The notes under the pieces: generated by a model
What the model saw: only the letters and a program-made list of their open reading frames with translations
Databases searched by the model: none
What the model was told of the DNA's origin: nothing
NCBI GenBank assembly: GCA_964630635.1
Contig: CAZVVM010000043.1
Span: 1-14,404, forward strand
DNA from: Colimorpha_A sp964630635
Lineage (GTDB): Bacteria; Bacillota; Clostridia; Oscillospirales; CAG-272
Direction of reading: 5' to 3'
DNA length: 14,404 nucleotides
Part shown: positions 5,848 through 13,428 of the stretch, piece by piece
Numbering within the stretch: the first letter of the stretch is position 1
How the letters are laid out: the number at the start of each line of letters is the position of its first letter
Translations under genes and position numbers: made by a program

Positions 5848-8066
5848 GTCGTATAACCTCTACTTACTTCCTCTACGTTGTCAACGGAGCGCAGACGCGA
5901 GAGAATGGATTTGAAATGGTCAAGGTTTTTACAGCTTACGGTAAGCTCGACTATCGTGCAGTCGGAGCGGTTGTGCGTCGTTATTCCGAGAAGCGCGACG
6001 TGCATATCGGCAAGCGCCATCGTAATGTCTGCAATAAGGCGTATGCCGGGCTGTGCGATAACGCGTATCTGCGCCTCGAACTCACCGCCGTGGATAGAGG
6101 TGCTTTCCCACCGCGCGTTTACCCAACGGTCGATGTAGGCGGGATTGTTAAGTCCCGATACGACGTTCGGGCAGTCCTGCTTGTGAATAGAAATTCCGTA
6201 GCCCTTCGTGATAAATCCGATAACTGAATCGCCCGGCAGGGGATTACAGCACTTGCTGAACTTGACGGAAAGCCCGTCGACACCGTCGACGATAACTCCG
6301 CCGTTCGACTTCTTGCGCTTTACGGTCTGGACGTCGGATGCGTCAACGATAACGGGCGTCTCGTCCTTGACTACGCGGTCAAATTCGTCCTTGATCTTCG
6401 TTCCGATCTTCGAAACGGTGATTCCGCCGTAGCCGATGGTATTATAAAGGTCCTCAATGTCCTGAATACCGATACGCTTTGCGACGTTTAATAGTATTTC
6501 GTTCTTCTGCGCCTCTGTGTACGCCTTGCCGATGCGCTTGAATTCGCGCTCGACTTCAATACGTCCTACGTTGATATTTTCGGGACGCTGTTCCTTTTTG
6601 AACCACTGACGAATCTTGTTCCGCGCTTCACCCGTGCGGACTATCTTCATCCAGTCACGGGACGGTCCGCGGGAAGCTGCCGACGTGATGATCTCAACTA
6701 TCTCGCCGTTTTGCGGTGCGCGGTCGATCGGAACGATCATACCGTTTATCTTCGCGCCGACCATCTTGTTACCGACGGCGGAGTGGATGGCGTAGGCGAA
6801 GTCGATGACGGTCGCGCCTTGCGGAAGAGTTATAATATCGCCCTTCGGGGTAAAGACGAACACCTCGTCGTGCATAATATCTATTTTGAGTGCCTGAAGG
6901 AACTCCTCGGGGTCGCGGGTATCGTCCTCTGTTTCGATGAGCTTTGCGATCCAGGAAAGCTTGCGGTCGATCTCTTCCTTTGAGTCCTCGCCGCTCTTGT
7001 ATTTCCAGTGTGCGGCGACACCGTATTCAGCGACGCGGTGCATTTCCCAGGTTCTTATCTGAACCTCAAAGGGAATAGCGTTACGACCCATAACGGTAGT
7101 GTGGAGAGAACGGTACATATTCGGCTTCGGGGTCGAAATATAGTCCTTGAAGCGACCCGGCACCATATTGAACATCTCGTGTATCATACCGAGGACGACG
7201 TAACACTCCTCTTCGCTGTCGACGATGACTCGGAGCGCGTAGAAGTCGAATATCTCCTCAAAGCTCTTGTTCTGCTGATACATCTTGCGGTAGATAGAGT
7301 AAACGCTCTTGACGCGTCCTTCGAGGGTGAACTTGATGCCCGCCGCCGTCAGCTTGTCGGAGACGCGCTTACGCATCTGCTCGATGAAGTCGCGGCTTTC
7401 GCCGTAACGCTTTTCGATGTCGTTTTTGATCTCCTCGTAGCCGATAGGATCAAGATATTCAAGTGAAAGATTTTCAAGCTCGTGCTTCATTCTCTGCATA
7501 CCGAGACGGTGTGCGAGAGGAGCGTAAACGTGCATCGTTTCAAGGGCGGTGCTTCGTCTCTTTTCGTCCTTTTTGACTTCAAGAGTGCGCATATTGTGAA
7601 GCCGGTCGCAGAGCTTTATGAAGATAACGCGGACGTCCTTCGCCATTGCAAGGAACATCTTACGGAGGTCCTCGACGTGCTGCTCCTCTTTGTCCGAAAA
7701 TGGAATACGGACGAGCTTTGTAAGTCCGTCAACGAGGTGCGCGACCTCTTCGCCGAACTCCTTTTTTATATCGGGAATGTCGATAAGATTTCCGCAATCC
7801 TCTACGGTGTCGTGAAGGAGCGCGGCGCAGATCGAATCGGTGTCAAGACCGAGTCCGACCGCGATCTCGGCAACCGCTACGGGATGGCTGATGTACGGGT
7901 CTCCGCTGTATCGGAACTGACCGTCGTGCAGACGGTTTGCAAGCTCGTAGGCGCGCATTATTTTTTCAATATCGTAATTCTTGCCCGATTTTTCAAGAGA
8001 TGAAAGGAGCTTTCCGATGCCTGTCGGATCGTTTTTTACTGTTTCGTCAGGTGTTTGTATATGCAT
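5844..8066 (-). CDS. relA: Bifunctional (p)ppGpp synthetase/hydrolase, Rel
   Basis: Makes (p)ppGpp from ATP and GDP/GTP on amino-acid starvation and degrades it otherwise; ribosome-associated regulator of the stringent response. The 740-aa length matches full-length Rel. Domains in order are: HD hydrolase with His61, HDTVED (85-90) and Asp154 in KLCDRLHN, so hydrolase residues look intact; synthetase with GRVKSVYSIYRKM (250-262), YRSLHTTV (318-325) and EVQIRT (334-339); TGS (about 398-460); helical region; conserved cysteine segment KFSKCCNPLPGD (603-612 and on); and C-terminal ACT/RRM (about 665-737). The ATG at 8066 lies inside the end of recJ (31-nt overlap). No good Shine-Dalgarno sequence is seen, but the next Met is too far into the HD domain. 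Downstream it overlaps dtd by 4 nt. No apt gene separates it from recJ. Confidence 0.97.
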   Translation of the reverse strand: MHIQTPDETVKNDPTGIGKLLSSLEKSGKNYDIEKIMRAYELANRLHDGQFRYSGDPYISHPVAVAEIAVGLGLDTDSICAALLHDTVEDCGNLIDIPDIKKEFGEEVAHLVDGLTKLVRIPFSDKEEQHVEDLRKMFLAMAKDVRVIFIKLCDRLHNMRTLEVKKDEKRRSTALETMHVYAPLAHRLGMQRMKHELENLSLEYLDPIGYEEIKNDIEKRYGESRDFIEQMRKRVSDKLTAAGIKFTLEGRVKSVYSIYRKMYQQNKSFEEIFDFYALRVIVDSEEECYVVLGMIHEMFNMVPGRFKDYISTPKPNMYRSLHTTVMGRNAIPFEVQIRTWEMHRVAEYGVAAHWKYKSGEDSKEEIDRKLSWIAKLIETEDDTRDPEEFLQALKIDIMHDEVFVFTPKGDIITLPQGATVIDFAYAIHSAVGNKMVGAKINGMIVPIDRAPQNGEIVEIITSAASRGPSRDWMKIVRTGEARNKIRQWFKKEQRPENINVGRIEVEREFKRIGKAYTEAQKNEILLNVAKRIGIQDIEDLYNTIGYGGITVSKIGTKIKDEFDRVVKDETPVIVDASDVQTVKRKKSNGGVIVDGVDGLSVKFSKCCNPLPGDSVIGFITKGYGISIHKQDCPNVVSGLNNPAYIDRWVNARWESTSIHGGEFEAQIRVIAQPGIRLIADITMALADMHVALLGITTHNRSDCTIVELTVSCKNLDHFKSILSRLRSVDNVEEVSRGYTT

Positions 8067-10153
8067 GATTTCGTCAGATCTACTTTCGTTTCGATATGTG
8101 GAACGGTGATACGGATGCTTTCGCTTCCCTTTTCGCCCTCGGTCTTGCCGAGGGTGATGACTCCGCTTTCGTTCAGAATGTCAAGAACGAGGCGGAGCTT
8201 GATATAACTCATTTCGCCGCTTAACGGCGTGAGTGAATGAAGAAGTGAACGGAGTGAAACGTCGGCGCCGATCTCGGGCGTCGTTCTTTTGAGGTGCAGG
8301 TAAGTGCTTACAAAATCGGCGCGTACGGGAAGGTCGTCACCGACGGGTAAGACGCCGTCAAGAATATTAAGATACCCGTCAAGCTCCTTTTCGCGCTCGA
8401 CGCTTTGCTCAACCGAGCGGCGTATATCGCGGAGCAGTATCTGCTCGCTTTTTGCGCCTCGGAACTCGTTTATGCCGAGACGGAACGCGATATCGACCTT
8501 GTCGGACGGCGAAAAGCCGAGCTCCTCGGGCGACGAGCCGAAAAATACCGCCGAGATACGCTTGCCGTTTCCGTCGAGAAGATATTTGGTGTGTCTGCCC
8601 TGACCCATCGAGGTCACTTCAAGCACCGTCAGCGACGGGCAGTAGAAGGACGGCTGCGGGTTTCCGACTCCGCACGGCTCGATAAGCTCAAGCTCTTCTG
8701 CCTGCGAAAGCGTCATTTCGCTCGGCGAAAGCTCGAAATCAAGCTCGATACTCGGTGCCGCCGCTTCTTTGCCGAGGGACGAGAGGGCGTATTCCTTCAG
8801 TTTTTCCTTGAACGGCTCAAGGTTTTCGCGTTTTATGGTAAGCCCTGCCGCAAGCTCGTGACCGCCGAATTTTTCGAGCAGGTCGGAGCAGTGGAAGAGC
8901 GCTTCGACGAGGTTCATTCCCTTGACGCTTCGTCCCGAGCCCTTGCCGACGCCGTCCTCAAAGGAGATTATGATAGACGGCTTGCCGTATTTTTCGGTGA
9001 TGCGCGAGGAAACGATACCGATGATGCCGTGGTTCCAGCCCTCGTCGTCAAGAACGATCACGGGCGAGCCGTCCTTCAGCTCTGCCTCGATCCGTTCCTT
9101 GAGCGAATCGACGATCTTGTTTTCCTCGTTTTGTCTTTGCGTGTTCGTCAGACACAGCTCTTCTGCAATTTCGCGTATTTCATCTTGGTCTCTGCTCAAA
9201 AACAGCTCCGCCGCGCGCGACGCCGACGCCATTCTGCCTGCTGCGTTAATGCGCGGAGCTATCGTGAAGCCGATGACGGACGAGGTCATTTTGCGCTTTT
9301 TCGTCGGCGCTTTGCCCGCGTCAACAGCGTCAAGAAGCGCCGAAATTCCTATGCGGGGGGATCTTTCCATATACGATAGACCCATACTGACTATAAGTCG
9401 GTTTTCGTCGATCAGAGGCATAACGTCTGCAACTGTTCCGAGCGCAACGAGGTCTATATATTTTTTGCAAATGTCGGTCAAAAATCCGTCGGTCGATATT
9501 CCGCGCCTCTGACGCAGAAGAAGCTCAACGGCACTTACGAGCTTGAACGCAACTCCGATGCCAGCAAGCTCTTTGAACGGGTACGGACAGTCGGGACGGT
9601 GCGGATTTACGACCGCAACCGCTTTCGGAAGATCGCCACGGCACTCGTGATGGTCGGTTATGACCATATCACAGCCGAGAGAGGCGCAGTATTCTGCTTC
9701 GTCGACGGCGGTTATGCCCGTGTCGACCGTTATTATGAGGTCAGTGCCGTCATTTACCAGCTTATCTATTGCCTCGCGGTTGACGCCGTAGCCCTCGCCG
9801 ACGCGGTTCGGAATATGATAGACGGTGTTTATTCCGTTGTCACGGAAGTAGAGCGACAGCAGAGAAGTCGAGGTCACGCCGTCGACGTCGTAGTCGCCGT
9901 AGATGGCGATCTTCTCGCCGTTTTCGATGGCGGTCACGATGCGTTCAGCCGCCTTTTTCATATCTTCCATCAAAAACGGATCGTGGAAAAGCTCCGCTTC
10001 AAGACGGATGAACGAGGAGGCGTCCGCAGGCGTTTTATATCCGCGGTTGTATAGCAGATTTGCGGTCGGCAGTGATACGCCGAGCGTTTTTGCGATATTC
10101 ATTATTTCGGGAGAATCGGAACGTGTACCGATATTCCATATTTTTTTCGCCAT
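8036..10153 (-). CDS. recJ: Single-stranded-DNA-specific exonuclease RecJ
   Basis: A 5'-3' single-strand DNA exonuclease acting in recombination, mismatch and base-excision repair. From the chosen start (705 aa) the DHH-phosphoesterase motifs are all present: DYDVDG (87-92), DTGI (144-147), DHH (167-169) and GIGVAFK (198-204), then a DHHA1 domain with GWNHGIIGIVSSR (372-384) and GGHELAAG (430-437). An OB-like region and a C-terminal extension of roughly 150 residues follow, so the protein is longer than E. coli RecJ (577 aa) and nearer the Bacillus form. The ATG at 10153 has a near-perfect AAAGGAGG six bases upstream. A longer reading frame back to 10270 only runs through repeat element B with no conserved sequence, and is rejected. 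It heads the recJ-relA-dtd-hemZ-flippase run; no clear promoter is seen before it. Confidence 0.96.
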   Translation of the reverse strand: MAKKIWNIGTRSDSPEIMNIAKTLGVSLPTANLLYNRGYKTPADASSFIRLEAELFHDPFLMEDMKKAAERIVTAIENGEKIAIYGDYDVDGVTSTSLLSLYFRDNGINTVYHIPNRVGEGYGVNREAIDKLVNDGTDLIITVDTGITAVDEAEYCASLGCDMVITDHHECRGDLPKAVAVVNPHRPDCPYPFKELAGIGVAFKLVSAVELLLRQRRGISTDGFLTDICKKYIDLVALGTVADVMPLIDENRLIVSMGLSYMERSPRIGISALLDAVDAGKAPTKKRKMTSSVIGFTIAPRINAAGRMASASRAAELFLSRDQDEIREIAEELCLTNTQRQNEENKIVDSLKERIEAELKDGSPVIVLDDEGWNHGIIGIVSSRITEKYGKPSIIISFEDGVGKGSGRSVKGMNLVEALFHCSDLLEKFGGHELAAGLTIKRENLEPFKEKLKEYALSSLGKEAAAPSIELDFELSPSEMTLSQAEELELIEPCGVGNPQPSFYCPSLTVLEVTSMGQGRHTKYLLDGNGKRISAVFFGSSPEELGFSPSDKVDIAFRLGINEFRGAKSEQILLRDIRRSVEQSVEREKELDGYLNILDGVLPVGDDLPVRADFVSTYLHLKRTTPEIGADVSLRSLLHSLTPLSGEMSYIKLRLVLDILNESGVITLGKTEGEKGSESIRITVPHIETKVDLTKSCIYKHLTKQ

Positions 10154-10159
10154 AACGGA

Positions 10160-10167
10160 CCTCCTTT
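10160..10167 (-). promoter_or_regulatory. Ribosome binding site fixing the recJ start
   Basis: AAAGGAGG on the minus strand, six bases before the ATG at 10153, followed by TCC. It is the strongest Shine-Dalgarno match in the window and shows that recJ begins at MAKKIWNIG rather than at the upstream in-frame start at 10270. Confidence 0.85.
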
Positions 10168-10204
10168 CGCGGGGATTTTGATGTGAAAAATAAGATTGAA
10201 CGTT

Positions 10205-10369
10205 GTCTTGCCTTCCCCTCAGGGGAAGGTGTCGGCGGAGCCGACGGATGAGGTGTAGGATGCGCAGCATCCGTTATAAAAAACAAAGTAACATCACACC
10301 CGAACACCTCATCCGACTTCGTTCGGCTACGCCTCTCTCAGCCACCTTCCCCTGAGGGGAAGGCAAGAC
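10205..10369. repeat. Composite inverted structured repeat, element B (27-bp perfect terminal inverted repeats)
   Basis: This element lies in the gap between the FAD-dehydrogenase gene and recJ. Its ends (10205-10231 and 10343-10369) are perfect 27-bp inverted repeats; the flanks continue the match imperfectly. Unit B1 (plus) has hairpin CCTTCCCC-TCA-GGGGAAGG (10211-10229), hairpin GTCGGC-GGA-GCCGAC (10231-10245) and tail GGATGAGGTGT (10246-10256). Unit B2 (minus) repeats the same 19-nt hairpin (10345-10363), has a GAA-loop hairpin at 10313-10326 and the same tail, giving a second 12-bp inverted repeat (10245-10256 / 10304-10315). The spacer contains GGATGC-GCA-GCATCC (10258-10272). The remaining gap sequence (10154-10204, 10370-10419) holds the recJ ribosome binding site but no clear terminator, promoter or gene. 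Confidence 0.85.
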
Positions 10370-10419
10370 AGCGTTTCATCTTTGCTTTATGTTGTGAACA
10401 GAGTGAGCGCGGTGAATTT

Positions 10420-12000
10420 TCACCCAAACGCCTTATATCTCTTGATTATCTCCTCTGCGACTCTTATGCCGTCGACAGCGGCGGAGGTAATTCCGCCTGC
10501 ATAACCCGCGCCCTCGCCGCAGGGGTAAATATTGTCAAAGCCGTCTGCCACGAGCACTTCGTTTCTCATAATTCGGAGCGGTGCCGACGTTCGGCTTTCA
10601 ACGCCCGTGAGTATCGCGGACGGGCTTGAAAAGCCCTTAATTCTGTGATCGAAATCGCGTATTCCGAGCTCGAGCATCGAATTTATGCGCTCGGGGAACA
10701 GCTTGCGCAGGTCAGCTTCCTTGACCTTTCCCTTGCGGTAGGTTGGGGTGACACGGCTCGGAGATCGACCGCTTGTCTTGTGGAGAAAATCTCCGACGGT
10801 TATTATCGGCGCGGAATAATCGCTTCCGCCGAGCTTGAATGCGGCTCTTTCGAGATTTCGCTGAAATTCTATCGGATCGCCGTCGGGCAGGACGCTAACG
10901 GCAAGCGCGGAATTGGAATTGAGACCGTCGCGATTATAACGCGACATACCGTTCGTAACGACCCCTCCATCCTCCGACGCCGCGGCAACTACCTCGCCGC
11001 CCGGACACATACAGAACGAGTATACGCAGTCCTCACCGATGCGCTTCGAAAGCGAATATTCGGCGGCACCGAGGCGCGGGTCGCCTGCGTATTTTCCGTA
11101 TACCGCGCGGTCAATGTCCTTGCGCAGATGCTCGATTCTGACACCGACCGAAAAGGGCTTCGGCACAAGCTTGAATCCCGCGTTTTTCAGGTAATAATAG
11201 GTATCACGCGCGCTGTGACCGATTGCAAGAATGACTGCCGAGCAGGGAAATTCGCCGTTATTCGTTCCGACCGCGGCAGCGCGTCCGTTTTTCATAACGA
11301 TCTCGTCGAGGCGTGTGTTGTATTTTATCTCACCGCCAAGCTCTTGTATGCGGGCGGCGATATTGTTGACTACTCCGAGCAGCTTGTCTGTGCCGATATG
11401 CGGCTTCGCGTGGAGAAGCACCTCCTTCGGCGCACCGAAGGAATATAGGCGCTTGAGAACGTAACCGACGCGCGCGTCGTTTATTCTCGTGACGAGCTTG
11501 CCGTCGGAAAAGGTACCTGCTCCGCCCGCGCCGAACTGAATGTTGCTCTCGGTGTCAAGAACGCCGTCACGGGAGAATTTTCCGACCTTCTGCGTACGGG
11601 TGAGCACGTTGTCGCCTCGCTCAATGACTATCGGTCGGTAGCCCGCTTCCGCGAGCATAAGCGCGGAGAACATTCCGCAGGGACCGAAGCCGACGACGAC
11701 GGGGCGCTCGGTCATTATTTCGTCGCCCGACGTGACACCGTCAAGCGGATCGCTCTCGTATAGCTCGACGGCGTCTATCCGCGAAAGCTCATTTTCCGAA
11801 AGGGCAGAAGCAATCTCGACCGCAACCGACCAGACGAACGTGATCTCTCTGCGTCTGGTATCTACCGAGCGTCTGAAAATATTCCTGCTTATAATATCCT
11901 CTTTAGCGGTCAACGGAGCAAGCCGAGAACAGGCCTGCTCCATTACCTCGTTTTCCGTTGCCGTTATCGGCGTGCGGATGTTTCTGATTATTATTTTCAT
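10420..12000 (-). CDS. FAD-dependent dehydrogenase of the COG2509 type, function unknown
   Basis: A 526-aa protein of the uncharacterised FAD-dependent dehydrogenase group (COG2509). An N-terminal domain of about 95 residues, unrelated to the flavin fold, precedes a Rossmann dinucleotide-binding motif VVVGFGPCGMFSALMLAEAG (101-120; GxGxxG at 104-109) ending in the acidic ERG (127-129) that binds FAD ribose. Other family-like stretches are FGAGGAGTFSDGKL, LAIGHSARDT and, near the C-terminus, YPCGEGAGYAGGI, the second FAD-contacting segment. No membrane segment or signal peptide is seen. The reaction and substrate are unknown; a role in cell-wall or c-di-AMP physiology is suggested only by its position after cdaA-cdaR. 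The ATG at 12000 follows AAGG by seven bases. A 171-nt gap with repeat element C separates it from cdaR. It ends without an obvious terminator. Confidence 0.85.
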   Translation of the reverse strand: MKIIIRNIRTPITATENEVMEQACSRLAPLTAKEDIISRNIFRRSVDTRRREITFVWSVAVEIASALSENELSRIDAVELYESDPLDGVTSGDEIMTERPVVVGFGPCGMFSALMLAEAGYRPIVIERGDNVLTRTQKVGKFSRDGVLDTESNIQFGAGGAGTFSDGKLVTRINDARVGYVLKRLYSFGAPKEVLLHAKPHIGTDKLLGVVNNIAARIQELGGEIKYNTRLDEIVMKNGRAAAVGTNNGEFPCSAVILAIGHSARDTYYYLKNAGFKLVPKPFSVGVRIEHLRKDIDRAVYGKYAGDPRLGAAEYSLSKRIGEDCVYSFCMCPGGEVVAAASEDGGVVTNGMSRYNRDGLNSNSALAVSVLPDGDPIEFQRNLERAAFKLGGSDYSAPIITVGDFLHKTSGRSPSRVTPTYRKGKVKEADLRKLFPERINSMLELGIRDFDHRIKGFSSPSAILTGVESRTSAPLRIMRNEVLVADGFDNIYPCGEGAGYAGGITSAAVDGIRVAEEIIKRYKAFG

Positions 12001-12038
12001 TTATGACCTTGTATGAAAAGTTTTAGAGCCGCTTTTTG

Positions 12039-12130
12039 CCTCGCCCTGCGGGAGAGGTGGCACGAAGTGCCGGAGAGGGTAAATTGCCCTCTCACCCGAC
12101 TTCGTCGGGAGCTCCCCCAAAGGGGGAGCC
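12039..12130. repeat. Composite inverted structured repeat, element C (compact form)
   Basis: This element sits in the gap between cdaR and the FAD-dehydrogenase gene. Unit C1 (plus): hairpin CCTCGCCC-TGC-GGGAGAGG with one mismatch (12039-12057), then GGCAC-GAA-GTGCC (12059-12071), then tail GGAGAGGG. Unit C2 (minus): hairpin GCTCCCCC-TTT-GGGGGAGC (12111-12129), then CCCGAC-GAA-GTCGGG (12095-12109), then tail TGAGAGGGC. The tails pair directly with each other (12073-12079 / 12087-12093) across a 7-nt loop, so the whole element could fold as one large branched structure. No T-run follows the hairpins on the minus strand, so it is not a classical terminator. The remainder of the gap (12001-12038, 12131-12171) shows nothing recognisable beyond the ribosome binding site. 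Confidence 0.75.
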
Positions 12131-12171
12131 AATCACGCGGCGAAGCACTCAACCGTTTTCTGTGGCGCGGT

Positions 12172-13428
12172 TTATCTTATTCTCGTTTCGCTCGCGGCGA
12201 CCGATACGGTATAAGGCGAGCCCTCTTGGTAAATTTCGTAAACGCTTCCCGAGAATTCACCGACGAACTCGAAGCTTACAACGCCCTCGCTTTCACCCTC
12301 GGCGGCGTTGACGGTTGCCTTGACGCTTGATGCGGTAAGGCGTGACATAACGGTGCTTTCGCCGCGGAAGCGCGCGGTAATACTCGTTATTCTCGTTCCG
12401 TTTGCGTCAAAAACGGGAACTGTCAGCTCTTTTTCGGCGAAGTTCTTTAACGTGACGGTAACGTTTATCGACGTGACGCCGTCGACGTTCTGAACACCCG
12501 AAGGGAGCCCTACCACGCAGTTCACGGGAACACCGCTTTTGAGCGTTTTTTCGTCGATCAGACAGTTTACGGTCAGATTTTTGACCGTTCCGATCTCGCC
12601 GTATACGTTAAGAGTCTGACGGCTGATACTGAACGTGCAATTTTCGGGCTTTTGTATTCCGTGCTTGAAGGTAACCGAGACTGGTACGGTCGCATTTCCG
12701 TAAAGGGAAAGTGTGACCGACGCGGTGTCGGACGACAGACGTATATAACGGCGGTCGTTTTCGGAGATCTCCGAGCCGTCCTGACCGATAAGAATCAACT
12801 TTCCGCTATATATCTTTCCGCTGGTTATCGCGGAGCCGTTGAGGTCAACGGGAAGCTCCGCGCGGACGATCCCGTTCACTATCTGCTCGGGACCGGTTAT
12901 TATGATGTCGGGAATTTTGCTGATATTGAGAGTGTATTCACTTGACATCGAGTAGTTAAAGGGCTTTGCCTCGACCGAAACGGTCTTTGACACCTTGTTG
13001 TCAAGGTAGACTGTGACTGTTCCGATGCTCGTTTTTTCGAGCGATACGCCGCCCGGAAGCTTGAACTGAAGGTCGAAAAGCTTCTCCCCGGCTTCCGTTA
13101 CGTTTGAAACGTCAACGTAGGCGCGGATATCCGAGTTTTTCAGCTTGCGGATAGTGTTTCTGTTACCCGAGAGGGTGACGTCAACGGTGATTCCGTCGCC
13201 CGAAAGGACGGCGTATTCGCCCTTGTTGACTATCTCAACGGGGATCTCGACGAATTCCTCCTCGTAAATGACGGTGTCGACGCTGACTGCGTAGTACCAG
13301 AGGAAGAACGCGAGAAGCAGGCATATTATCTTCGCAAGAAAATCAATGGTTTTGTTTCTCTTTACGGTAATATTACCCTCTGTTTGTTCTATTTCGGGGC
13401 GAACGTCGTTCTTAACTTCATTTTCCAT
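12172..13428 (-). CDS. cdaR: CdaA regulatory protein CdaR (YbbR-domain protein)
   Basis: A 418-aa protein with one N-terminal membrane helix (about residues 30-50, LAKIICLLLAFFLWYYAVSV) followed by an extracytoplasmic part of beta-rich YbbR repeats, roughly four in number; stretches such as IPVEIVNKG (about 61-69) and PVDLNG are typical repeat edges. CdaR binds the diadenylate cyclase CdaA and modulates c-di-AMP synthesis. The length is within the family range. The ATG at 13428 has AAGGAGGG eight bases upstream and overlaps the cdaA stop by 11 nt, so the two are co-translated. In many Bacillota glmM follows; here a FAD-dependent dehydrogenase follows instead and no glmM is in the window. Confidence 0.93.
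   Translation of the reverse strand: MENEVKNDVRPEIEQTEGNITVKRNKTIDFLAKIICLLLAFFLWYYAVSVDTVIYEEEFVEIPVEIVNKGEYAVLSGDGITVDVTLSGNRNTIRKLKNSDIRAYVDVSNVTEAGEKLFDLQFKLPGGVSLEKTSIGTVTVYLDNKVSKTVSVEAKPFNYSMSSEYTLNISKIPDIIITGPEQIVNGIVRAELPVDLNGSAITSGKIYSGKLILIGQDGSEISENDRRYIRLSSDTASVTLSLYGNATVPVSVTFKHGIQKPENCTFSISRQTLNVYGEIGTVKNLTVNCLIDEKTLKSGVPVNCVVGLPSGVQNVDGVTSINVTVTLKNFAEKELTVPVFDANGTRITSITARFRGESTVMSRLTASSVKATVNAAEGESEGVVSFEFVGEFSGSVYEIYQEGSPYTVSVAASETRIR

Noticed and set aside
8405..9379. Plus-strand open frame of 324 codons
   Set aside because: It is wholly antisense to the well-conserved recJ, has no recognisable domain, and is arginine-rich and low in complexity as expected from reverse reading of this codon usage.
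10154..10270. 39-residue N-terminal extension of recJ
   Set aside because: It is translated through repeat element B and the ribosome binding site; AAAGGAGG fixes the start at 10153.
10273..10300. Possible recJ promoter (TATAAC on the minus strand in the spacer of element B)
   Set aside because: No acceptable -35 box is found 16-18 bp upstream; the match is likely chance in an AT-rich spacer.
10645..11448. Plus-strand open frame of 267 codons
   Set aside because: It lies antisense within the FAD-dehydrogenase gene, has no family features, and is one of many shadow frames in this window.
12039..12130. Element C as an ordinary intrinsic terminator of cdaR
   Set aside because: The hairpins are not followed by a T-run on the minus strand except for a weak CAAAAAG, and the structure matches the composite repeat family instead.
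12013..12330. Plus-strand open frames over repeat element C
   Set aside because: They consist of the structured repeat and antisense cdaR sequence.
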